Below the pieces are notes generated by a model. That model made no database searches. It was given only the letters and a program-made list of their open reading frames with translations, and was not told the DNA's origin. 64,000 nt of DNA from Agromyces ramosus (lineage in GTDB: Bacteria; Actinomycetota; Actinomycetes; Actinomycetales; Microbacteriaceae): the NCBI RefSeq assembly GCF_004216665.1, contig NZ_SGWY01000002.1:720685-784684 (forward strand), written 5' to 3'. Numbering within the stretch: position 1 is the stretch's first letter; each line of letters starts with the position of its first letter. Made by a program: the position numbers and the translations under genes. Below, one piece after another: positions 35,352 to 42,330 of this stretch.

Positions 35352-36290
35352 TCAGGAGCCGTCGCGCGGTCGCCACGGCTCGTCGCGCGGACCCTCGCGC
35401 CCGTCGGCGCGGCCCTCGGGCCCCTCGCCGCGGCGGCGCAGGTAGCGCTCGAACTCCTGGGCGATGGCCTCGCCGCTCGCCTCGGGCGCGTCGACCGCGT
35501 CGCGCGCCTGCTCGAGCTGCGTGATGTAGCCCGCCATGTCCTCGTCGTCGGCCGCGAGTGCGTCGACGCCCGCCTCCCACGCCTTGGCCTCGGTCTCGAG
35601 GTTGCCGCGCGGGATGCTGAGGCCGGTGAGCTCCTCGAGCTTGCCGAGCAGGGCCAGCACGGCCTTCGGGGACGGCGCGTTGTGCACGTAGTGCGGCACG
35701 GACGCCCAGAGCGACACGGTGGGGATGCCGACGCGCTCGGCCTGGTCGGCGATGACGCTGAGGATCCCGACCGGCCCCTCGTAGCTCGACCGGTCGACGC
35801 CGAGCGCCTCGCGCACCTCGCGGTTCTCGCTCGACGCGAACACCGACAGCGGACGCGTGTGCGGGGCGTCGGCGAGCATGGCGCCGAGCAGCACGATGCC
35901 CTCGATGTCGGCCGTGAGCGCGGCATCCACCAGTTCGGCGGCGAAGCCCTTCCAGCTGCGCGCCGGCTCGGCGCCGATGAGCACGTGCAGGGTCGCGGCC
36001 CCGGGTCCGGTGACCCGTTCCTCGTCGTCCGAGGTGGGGGTGCCGCCCGGGCCGAGGATCGCGGCGCCGGGCCATTCGAGGCGCCGCGAGCCGTCGTCGC
36101 CGACGACGACCGTGGGCCGGGTGAACTGGTAGTCGAAGTAGAGCTCGGGGTCGACCCCGGCGATCTCGACCAGGCCGAGCCGCTCGGCCAGGAGCTTCGC
36201 CGCCCCGGTCGCCGCTTCGCCCGCGTCGTTCCATCCCTCGAAGGCGACGACGAGCAGCCTTCCGCCCTCGAACCCGGCCGGCTGATTCAC
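35352..36290 (-). CDS. PAC2 family protein
   Basis: 312-aa protein of the PAC2 (proteasome assembly chaperone-like) family: LLVVAFEGWNDAGEAAT at the start, YFDYQFTRPTV, LIGAEPARSWKGFAAEL and PTVSLWASVPHYVHNAPSP. The actinobacterial members are of unknown function; the name comes from a eukaryotic relative. The last 60 residues are acidic/basic mixed and low in complexity. The GTG start at 36290 was chosen because the conserved block begins ten residues later. It diverges from the HAD gene. Confidence 0.88.
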   Translation of the reverse strand: MNQPAGFEGGRLLVVAFEGWNDAGEAATGAAKLLAERLGLVEIAGVDPELYFDYQFTRPTVVVGDDGSRRLEWPGAAILGPGGTPTSDDEERVTGPGAATLHVLIGAEPARSWKGFAAELVDAALTADIEGIVLLGAMLADAPHTRPLSVFASSENREVREALGVDRSSYEGPVGILSVIADQAERVGIPTVSLWASVPHYVHNAPSPKAVLALLGKLEELTGLSIPRGNLETEAKAWEAGVDALAADDEDMAGYITQLEQARDAVDAPEASGEAIAQEFERYLRRRGEGPEGRADGREGPRDEPWRPRDGS

Positions 36291-36351
36291 TCCAGGTGCC
36301 CCGCTTCCCGCCCCGGACGCCCGGGGTCCCTCCCACAATAGGCCGTGCCCG

Positions 36352-36357
36352 TAGACT
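36352..36357 (+). promoter_or_regulatory. -10 hexamer of leaderless HAD-trmI operon
   Basis: TAGACT, 8-nt spacer, GTG at 36366. Confidence 0.45.
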
Positions 36358-36365
36358 TGCGGGTT

Positions 36366-37040
36366 GTGACCACTCGCCTTCCCGCCGCCGTCCTCTGGGA
36401 CATGGACGGCACCCTCGTCGACACCGAACGCTACTGGATGGCGGCCGAGGAGGAGCTCGTCGAGTCCTTCGGGGGCCGCTGGACGCACGAGGACGCCCTC
36501 GGGCTCGTCGGGAGCGGGCTGTGGGAGTCGGCCCGGGTCTTCCAGGCGGCGGGGGTCGACCTCGACGCCGACACGATCGTGGCGCGCCTCACCGCGCGCG
36601 TGCAGGAGCAGCTCGCCGAGCACGGCGTGCCGTGGCGGCCGGGCGCGCGCGAGCTGCTCGAGGCGCTGCGCCTGGCATCCGTGCCCACCGCGCTCGTCAC
36701 CATGTCGGTCCGCTCCATGGCCGACGACGTCGTGCGTGCGATCCCGTTCGACGCGTTCGACGTGATCGTGACCGGCGACTCGGTCGGCAACGCCAAGCCG
36801 CACCCCGAGCCGTACCTCGCGGCGGCCGACGCCCTCGGCGTCGACGTGCGCGACTGCGTCGCGATCGAGGACTCGCCCGCCGGGCTCACCTCGGCGTGGT
36901 CGGCCGGCGCCGTCACGATCGGCGTGCCGAACTTCATCTCGCTCGACGAGGCGCCCGCCCACGTGCTCTGGCCGACCCTCGCCGACAAGTCGGTGGCGGA
37001 TGTCGCGGCGCTGCTCGAGGCGCGGGAGGCGAGCGCATGA
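36366..37040 (+). CDS. HAD family hydrolase (beta-phosphoglucomutase-like)
   Basis: 224-aa HAD phosphatase. Motif I is WDMDGTLVDTE (nucleophile D12, general acid D14), motif II VTMS, motif III K in NAKPHPEPYL and motif IV IEDSPAGLTSAW. The cap is helical, type C1. It probably hydrolyses small phosphometabolites. The stop overlaps the trmI start (ATGA), as in other actinobacteria where a HAD gene precedes trmI. Confidence 0.9.
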   Translation: MTTRLPAAVLWDMDGTLVDTERYWMAAEEELVESFGGRWTHEDALGLVGSGLWESARVFQAAGVDLDADTIVARLTARVQEQLAEHGVPWRPGARELLEALRLASVPTALVTMSVRSMADDVVRAIPFDAFDVIVTGDSVGNAKPHPEPYLAAADALGVDVRDCVAIEDSPAGLTSAWSAGAVTIGVPNFISLDEAPAHVLWPTLADKSVADVAALLEAREASA

Positions 37041-38065
37041 GCGAGAGCCGCGGCGAACGCAGCGGGCCGTTCCGGTCGGGTGACCGCGTGCAGCTCACCG
37101 GGCCCAAGGGGCGGATGCACACCATCACCCTCGAACCGGGAAAGCTGTTCCACTCGCACAAGGGGCCGATCGCGCACGACGACCTCATCGGCCGTCCCGA
37201 CGGGTCGGTGGTCGCGAACCAGGTCGGCGTCGAGTACCTCGCCCTGCGCCCGTTGCTCAGCGACTTCGTCATGTCGATGCCCCGCGGCGCCGCGATCGTC
37301 TACCCCAAGGACGCCGCGCAGATCCTCGCCCAGGCCGACGTGTTCCCGGGCGCCACGGTCGTCGAGGCCGGGGTCGGGTCGGGCGCCCTCTCGCTCTGGC
37401 TGCTGCGCGCGATCGGTCCGGCCGGCCGCCTCATGTCGTTCGAGCGGCGCGAGGAGTTCGCGGAGGTGGCGCGCGGCAACGTCGCGACCTTCCACGGCTA
37501 CGACCCCGGGAACTGGTCGATCACGCTCGGCGACCTCGCGGAGGCGCTGCCCGGACAGGCGCCCGCGGCATCCGTTGATCGCGTGGTGCTCGACATGCTC
37601 GCGCCCTGGGAGTGCATCGACGTCGTCTCGACCGCGCTCAAGCCGGGCGGCGTGCTGCTCTGCTACATCGCCACCGTCACGCAGCTGTCGCGGGTGGCGG
37701 AGGCGATCCGGGACACCGACATGTACACGGAGCCGCAGTCGTCGGAGACCATGGTGCGCGGATGGCACGTGCAGGGCCTCGCGGTGCGCCCCGACCACCG
37801 CATGATCGCCCACACCGGCTTCCTGCTCACCGCCCGTCGGCTCGCGCCCGGCACCGTGCTGCCCGAGCTCAAGCGCCGCCCGTCCAAGACGGAGTTCAGC
37901 GACGAGGACGTGGAGGCGTGGACGCCCGGCGCCCTCGGCGAGCGGGCGGTCAGCGCGAAGGCGCTGCGCAAGCGCGTTCGGGCGGCGGATGCCGCGGCGG
38001 AGCGCTCGCGCGCCTCGGAGCCGGGCGCCTCGCCCGACGACGAAGCGCCGGGCGAAGCCTTGTAG
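37037..38065 (+). CDS. trmI: tRNA (adenine-58-N1)-methyltransferase
   Basis: 342-aa TrmI. The N-terminal beta domain (SGDRVQLTGPKGRMHTITL) precedes the Rossmann methyltransferase core with VVEAGVGSGALSLWLL (SAM motif I, about residues 109-124), MSFERREEFAEVA, VDRVVLDMLAPWE and LLCYIATVTQ. It makes m1A58 in the tRNA T-loop. The C-terminal 60 residues are charged and disordered. It is coupled to the upstream HAD gene. Confidence 0.93.
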   Translation: MSESRGERSGPFRSGDRVQLTGPKGRMHTITLEPGKLFHSHKGPIAHDDLIGRPDGSVVANQVGVEYLALRPLLSDFVMSMPRGAAIVYPKDAAQILAQADVFPGATVVEAGVGSGALSLWLLRAIGPAGRLMSFERREEFAEVARGNVATFHGYDPGNWSITLGDLAEALPGQAPAASVDRVVLDMLAPWECIDVVSTALKPGGVLLCYIATVTQLSRVAEAIRDTDMYTEPQSSETMVRGWHVQGLAVRPDHRMIAHTGFLLTARRLAPGTVLPELKRRPSKTEFSDEDVEAWTPGALGERAVSAKALRKRVRAADAAAERSRASEPGASPDDEAPGEAL

Positions 38066-38108
38066 GCTTTCCGTGCCCCTCCGCGACCCATCGAAGAATC
38101 GAGGATCA

Positions 38109-39053
38109 GTGCGCTCGTCACTCGCGCTCATCGCCACGGCCGGCATCGTCGCCGCGGCCCTCACCGGATGCTCGTCCGCGCCGGCCGCCCCCGAGGCGAC
38201 CCCGGGACAGTCCTCCGGCGTCGTCGTCGTGGAGGGCGATTTCGGCGAGGAGCCCCGCGTCGAGTTCCCGTCGCCGCTCGCACCCCAGGAGACGCAGTGC
38301 TCCGAGGTCATCGCCGGCGAAGGGGAGCGGCTGCAGGAGGGGCAGCAGGCGCTCATCAGCCTGGCCGTGTTCAACGGCTCGACGGGCGAGGACATCCAGT
38401 ACGCGGGCTTCGGCGACGAGGAGCCGATCGCCGTCACCGTGTCGGACTCGACGCTTCCCGGACTCAAGAAGGCGCTCGAGTGCGCGCAGGTCGGCTCGCG
38501 CGTCGCCGTGGTCGTGCCGCCGGAGGACGCCTTCGGCGAGGAGGGCAACGAGTCGCTCGCCGTGTCGCCCGACGACAGCCTCGTCTTCGTGATCGACGTG
38601 CAGCGCGCCTTCCCGGCCCGCGCCGACGGTGCGGCGCGGCTCACGCGCGACGGCTTCCCGGCCGTGGTGCTCGCGCCCGACGGCCGCCCCGGCATCACCG
38701 TGCCGAAGAACGACCCGCCGAAGGAGCTGCAGACCGAGGTCCTGAAGCAGGGGAACGGCGAGACCGTCGAAGACGGCGACGCCGTCGTCGTGCACTACAC
38801 GGGCGTGCTCTGGAACGACAACACGGTCTTCGACTCGTCCTGGCAGAACGGCGCCCCGGCCACGTTCGTGGTCGGCGAGGGCTCGGGTGCGCAGGTCATC
38901 CCGGGCTTCTCGAAGGCCCTCGTCGGCCAGCAGGTCGGCTCGCAGATCGGCGTCATCGTGCCGCCGTCCGAGGGATACGGCGACGAGGGCAACGCCCAGG
39001 TGCCCGCAGGATCCACGCTGTTCTTCGTGATCGACATCCTGGGTGTGATCTGA
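38109..39053 (+). CDS. Lipoprotein with two FKBP-type peptidyl-prolyl isomerase domains
   Basis: 314-aa lipoprotein: signal peptide with lipobox LTGC (Cys21). It has two FKBP-like halves. The N-terminal one (about 65-160, VPPEDAFGEEGNES) has diverged and lacks the usual YTG start. The C-terminal one (about 225-314, VVVHYTGVLWNDNTVFDSSW, VIPGFSKALVGQQVGS, VIVPPSEGYGDEGN) looks intact. It probably folds or holds exported proteins at the outer membrane face. The GTG at 38109 sits behind GAGGA; a GTG near 38073 would spoil the signal peptide. Confidence 0.9.
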   Translation: MRSSLALIATAGIVAAALTGCSSAPAAPEATPGQSSGVVVVEGDFGEEPRVEFPSPLAPQETQCSEVIAGEGERLQEGQQALISLAVFNGSTGEDIQYAGFGDEEPIAVTVSDSTLPGLKKALECAQVGSRVAVVVPPEDAFGEEGNESLAVSPDDSLVFVIDVQRAFPARADGAARLTRDGFPAVVLAPDGRPGITVPKNDPPKELQTEVLKQGNGETVEDGDAVVVHYTGVLWNDNTVFDSSWQNGAPATFVVGEGSGAQVIPGFSKALVGQQVGSQIGVIVPPSEGYGDEGNAQVPAGSTLFFVIDILGVI

Positions 39054-39089
39054 GCCGGCGGGCGCGGCCGTCGGTCGCCCGTCGTTCAG

Positions 39090-39095
39090 TATGAT
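39090..39095 (+). promoter_or_regulatory. -10 hexamer of leaderless pafB
   Basis: TATGAT, 7-nt spacer, GTG at 39103. Confidence 0.5.
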
Positions 39096-39102
39096 CGCTC
39101 CT

Positions 39103-40122
39103 GTGTCGGGTGCATCGCGCAAGGGTGAGCCGAGGATCCCGGTCGAAGATCGGCTCTTCAGCCTGGTCCTGGCGCTGCTCGCCACCGAGACGGGGCTCCT
39201 GAAGTCCGAGATCCTCTCGTCGGTGCGCGGCTACGCCGAGCGCTACGACGACTCCGGCCAGAACGCCAACCTCGAGCGACAGTTCGAGCGTGACAAGGAC
39301 GACATCCGCGAGCTCGGCATCCCGCTCGAGACCGTCGAGTCGCCCGATCGGCCGGGCGACAACCAGGCGCTCAGGTACCGCATCCCGAAGGGCCTGTACG
39401 ACCTGCCCGACGAGGTGCGATTCACCCCCGACGAGCTCGCCCTGCTCGGCCTGGCCGCAGAGGTGTGGCGCGAGGCATCCCTCTCGGCCGACTCGCAGCG
39501 GGCGCTCACCAAGCTGCGCTCGCTCGGCATCGAACCGCGCGAGCCCGTGATCGGCTACGCGCCGCGGCTGCGCGTGCGCGACGCCGCGTTCGAGCCGCTG
39601 CGGCAGGCGCTCGACCGCCGCCAGTCGGTGCGATTCCACTACTTCAAGCCCGGCGAGGGCGCTCCGCGCGAACGCACCGTCGACCCGCTCGCCGTGGTGC
39701 TCCACGAGGGCCGGTGGCACCTGCACGCGTTCGACCGTGACGCCGGGGCCCCGCGCACGTTCCTGCTCTCGCGCATCATCGGAGCCGTCGAGCCCGTTCC
39801 CGGCATGACCTTCGACGCTCCGCCGGCCGACATCCAGGACCGCGTCCTCGCCGAGCTCGACGAGCTCCGCTCGCGCAACGCGGCCGACCTCGCGGTCACC
39901 GCCGGGTCCGACGCCGAGGTGCGCCTCGGGCGGCGGGCGGTGCTGCGCGACGAGGATGCCGGCGTCATCCGCCTGCACTACACGGATGTCGCGGTCTTCG
40001 CCGACGAGCTCGCGGCCTACGGTCCTGAGGTGCGGGTCATCGCCCCCGATTCCCTGCGCGAGGCCGTGCGCGAGCGCCTCGCGACCGTCGTCGCCGCCCA
40101 CCGCGGCGGAGGTGCCGCGTGA
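39103..40122 (+). CDS. pafB: WYL-domain regulator PafB
   Basis: 339-aa transcription factor. The N-terminal winged HTH (EDRLFSLVLALLATETGLLKSEIL, about residues 13-40) is followed by a WYL domain (SVRFHYFKPG, RWHLHAFDRDAGAPRTFLLSRI) and a WCX C-terminal extension. PafB and PafC act together as a single activator of the mycobacterial LexA-independent DNA-damage response. Starts at GTG 39103 directly behind a -10; an ATG at 39091 would overlap that hexamer. Its stop overlaps the pafC start. Confidence 0.93.
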   Translation: MSGASRKGEPRIPVEDRLFSLVLALLATETGLLKSEILSSVRGYAERYDDSGQNANLERQFERDKDDIRELGIPLETVESPDRPGDNQALRYRIPKGLYDLPDEVRFTPDELALLGLAAEVWREASLSADSQRALTKLRSLGIEPREPVIGYAPRLRVRDAAFEPLRQALDRRQSVRFHYFKPGEGAPRERTVDPLAVVLHEGRWHLHAFDRDAGAPRTFLLSRIIGAVEPVPGMTFDAPPADIQDRVLAELDELRSRNAADLAVTAGSDAEVRLGRRAVLRDEDAGVIRLHYTDVAVFADELAAYGPEVRVIAPDSLREAVRERLATVVAAHRGGGAA

Positions 40123-41147
40123 TGGCCCGGCGTTCGAAGCCGCTCAAGGCGCCCGACAAGCTGGTCTTCCTCCTCTCGTTCGTGCCGTACCTGCTGGAGC
40201 GGCGGGTCGTCGACGTCGCGGAGGCCGCGCAGCACTTCGGCATGACCGAGGAGGAGATCCGCGACGCGGTGCGACTCATCGCGACCTCGGGACTGCCCGG
40301 GTCGACCGGGACGTACCAGCCCAACGACCTCTTCGACATCGACTGGGACTCGTTCGAGGACGACGACGTCATCGTCATCGTGCACCACGTCGCGATCGAC
40401 GACGCGCCCCGCCTCTCCGCGCGCGAGGCGGCGGCGCTCATGGCCGGGCTCCAGTACCTCTCCGCCTCGCCCGAGAGCGCGGGCAGCGCGTCGCTGGCCT
40501 CGCTGCGCGCGAAGCTCGCGGCCGGTGCCTCGTCGGCGCCGAGCCGCCTCGGGGTCGCCGAGACCGAGGCGGACGCGTCCCTCGCCCTCATCCGAGAAGC
40601 GGTCGCCGAGGGCCGCCAGCTCGAGTTCGACTACCTCAACGCCAGGGGCGAGCGCGGCCGCCGCAGGGCCGACCCGCTGCGCATCATCTCGCAGGACGCC
40701 GACTGGTACCTGCAGGCGTACTGCCACACGCGGGAGGACGTGCGGAACTTCCGCGTCGACCGCATGAGCGACCTCGTGCTCACCGACGAGCCGATCGGCG
40801 ACCACTCGCACCGCATCGTCCCCGACACCCTGTTCCAGGGCTCGGAATCCGACCTCGACGTGGTCGTCGACGTGTCCCCGGCGGCCCTGCCGCTGCTGTC
40901 CGACTACCTCGCCGACTCGAGCTCCCGCGAGGTCGACGGACGACTCCGCGTCACGCTCCGCCTCGCGCACGTGCACGGACTGAAGCGGCTCGTCGCGGGG
41001 CTGCCCGGCCTCGTCACCGTCGTCGCGCCGCCCGAGGCGCGTGCAGCGGTGGCGGACTGGGCGAGCGCCGGGCTGGCGGGATACCCCGAACACGGAACGG
41101 CCGAGTCCGACGCGCGCTCGCCTCACCCCGGCGACGGCACGGCCTGA
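40119..41147 (+). CDS. pafC: WYL-domain regulator PafC
   Basis: 342-aa partner of PafB with the same build: N-terminal HTH (PDKLVFLLSFVPYLLERRVV, MTEEEIRDAVRLIATSGL), WYL core (LEFDYLNARGERGRRRADPL, DWYLQAYCHTREDVRNFRVDRM) and WCX tail. The Asp/Glu-rich FEDDDVIVIV segment lies between the HTH and WYL parts. The GTG at 40119 overlaps the pafB stop by 4 nt; the ATG at 40122 is also possible. Coupling fits obligate heterodimer formation. Confidence 0.93.
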   Translation: MMARRSKPLKAPDKLVFLLSFVPYLLERRVVDVAEAAQHFGMTEEEIRDAVRLIATSGLPGSTGTYQPNDLFDIDWDSFEDDDVIVIVHHVAIDDAPRLSAREAAALMAGLQYLSASPESAGSASLASLRAKLAAGASSAPSRLGVAETEADASLALIREAVAEGRQLEFDYLNARGERGRRRADPLRIISQDADWYLQAYCHTREDVRNFRVDRMSDLVLTDEPIGDHSHRIVPDTLFQGSESDLDVVVDVSPAALPLLSDYLADSSSREVDGRLRVTLRLAHVHGLKRLVAGLPGLVTVVAPPEARAAVADWASAGLAGYPEHGTAESDARSPHPGDGTA

Positions 41148-41197
41148 CCCGAACCGGCGCCGGACATCTCGTTGGGGCAGTGTGCTCCCGCGACAGG

Positions 41198-41203
41198 TAG
41201 ACT
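41198..41203 (+). promoter_or_regulatory. Putative tatA -10
   Basis: TAGACT 36 bp before the tatA ATG, giving a leader of about 30 nt. Confidence 0.35.
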
Positions 41204-41239
41204 GTCGTCACGATCCCTCCCGAGAACGGACGAACACCC

Positions 41240-41518
41240 ATGTGGCAAGGCTTCACCGGTTGGCACGCGCTGATCATCCTCGTGGTCATCCTGCTGCTCT
41301 TCGGCGCCCCGAAGCTCCCGGCGCTCGCCCGTAGCCTCGGTCAGTCGATGAAGATCCTCAAGAGCGAGGTCCGTCCCGAGAAGGACGAGTCCGGCACGAC
41401 CGAGACCCCGGCAGCCGACGCGAACACCACGGGCGCGGCGGCGAGCACGACGAGCGCGGCAGACGGCACCGTCAGCTCGACGAAGACCGACGAGGCCGAT
41501 TCCGGCAAGAGCCGCTGA
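41240..41518 (+). CDS. tatA: Sec-independent translocase subunit TatA
   Basis: 92-aa TatA/E: short N-terminus, one membrane helix (about residues 8-22), the FGAPKLP hinge, amphipathic helix ALARSLGQSMKILKSEV, then a Thr/Ala-rich acidic tail. It forms the pore of the twin-arginine translocase with TatC, encoded 5 nt downstream. Confidence 0.95.
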   Translation: MWQGFTGWHALIILVVILLLFGAPKLPALARSLGQSMKILKSEVRPEKDESGTTETPAADANTTGAAASTTSAADGTVSSTKTDEADSGKSR

Positions 41519-41523
41519 ACCCG

Positions 41524-42321
41524 ATGTCCGCGGTGAAGGATCGCGGGGAGAAGAACCGCGAGAAGCGCATGTCGCTCGGTGCGCATCTCATCGAGCTGCG
41601 CAAGCGCCTCTTCATCTCCGCCATCTCGATCGTGGTCGGCGCCGCGCTGGGCTGGTGGCTCACCGACGTCGCCGTCTGGGAAGCCATCCAGGAGCCCGTC
41701 CAGCGGGTGGCCGAGGCGCAGGGAAGCTCCTCGGCGATCATCTTCCCGACCATCTCGAGCGCATTCGACCTCCGGCTCCAGATCGCGTTCACGCTCGGCA
41801 TCGTGATCTCGAGCCCGGTGTGGCTCTACCAGGTGTTCGCGTTCCTCGTGCCCGGGCTCAACAAGCGGGAACGCCGGTTCACGCTCGCGTTCTTCGCCAC
41901 CGCGATCCCGCTGTTCTTCGCGGGGTGCGCGGCCGGCTGGTTCGTGCTGCCGAACATCGTGAAGCTCATGACGAGCTTCGTCCCCGAGGGCGGCGAGTCG
42001 CTGCTCACGGCGAAGGAGTACATCGACTTCGTGCTGAAGCTCGTGATCGCGATCGGCGTCGCGTTCGTCGTGCCGGTCTTCATCGTGCTGCTCAACTTCG
42101 CGGGCGTCATCAGTGCCGCCGCCATCATCAAGTCGTGGCGCGTGGCCATCCTCGTGATCGTGCTGTTCACGGCGATCGCGACCCCGTCGGCCGACATCAT
42201 CTCGATGTTCATGCTCGCCGTGCCGATGATCGCCCTCTACTTCGCGGCCTGGTTCATCGCGCACCTGCACGATCGCCGTGTCGAGCGCCGCAACCGCCTG
42301 GAGTTCGAACCGGCTGTCTAG
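41524..42321 (+). CDS. tatC: Sec-independent translocase subunit TatC
   Basis: 265-aa TatC with six membrane helices. The signature MSLGAHLIELRKRLFISA carries the conserved Glu (HLIELR) used in twin-Arg recognition, and the loop VFAFLVPGLNKRERRF contains the F-x-x-P-x-L-x-x-E-R-R motif. The N-terminus is cytoplasmic and basic. No tatB gene follows; one may lie elsewhere. Its TAG stop is part of the -10 hexamer for the next gene. Confidence 0.96.
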   Translation: MSAVKDRGEKNREKRMSLGAHLIELRKRLFISAISIVVGAALGWWLTDVAVWEAIQEPVQRVAEAQGSSSAIIFPTISSAFDLRLQIAFTLGIVISSPVWLYQVFAFLVPGLNKRERRFTLAFFATAIPLFFAGCAAGWFVLPNIVKLMTSFVPEGGESLLTAKEYIDFVLKLVIAIGVAFVVPVFIVLLNFAGVISAAAIIKSWRVAILVIVLFTAIATPSADIISMFMLAVPMIALYFAAWFIAHLHDRRVERRNRLEFEPAV

Positions 42322-42324
42322 GCT
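42319..42324 (+). promoter_or_regulatory. -10 hexamer before the Ski2-like helicase
   Basis: TAGGCT spans the tatC stop and lies 6 nt from GTG 42331 (9 nt from ATG 42334). GGAGGG in the spacer could also act as a ribosome site in the tatAC message. Confidence 0.4.
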
Positions 42325-42330
42325 GGAGGG

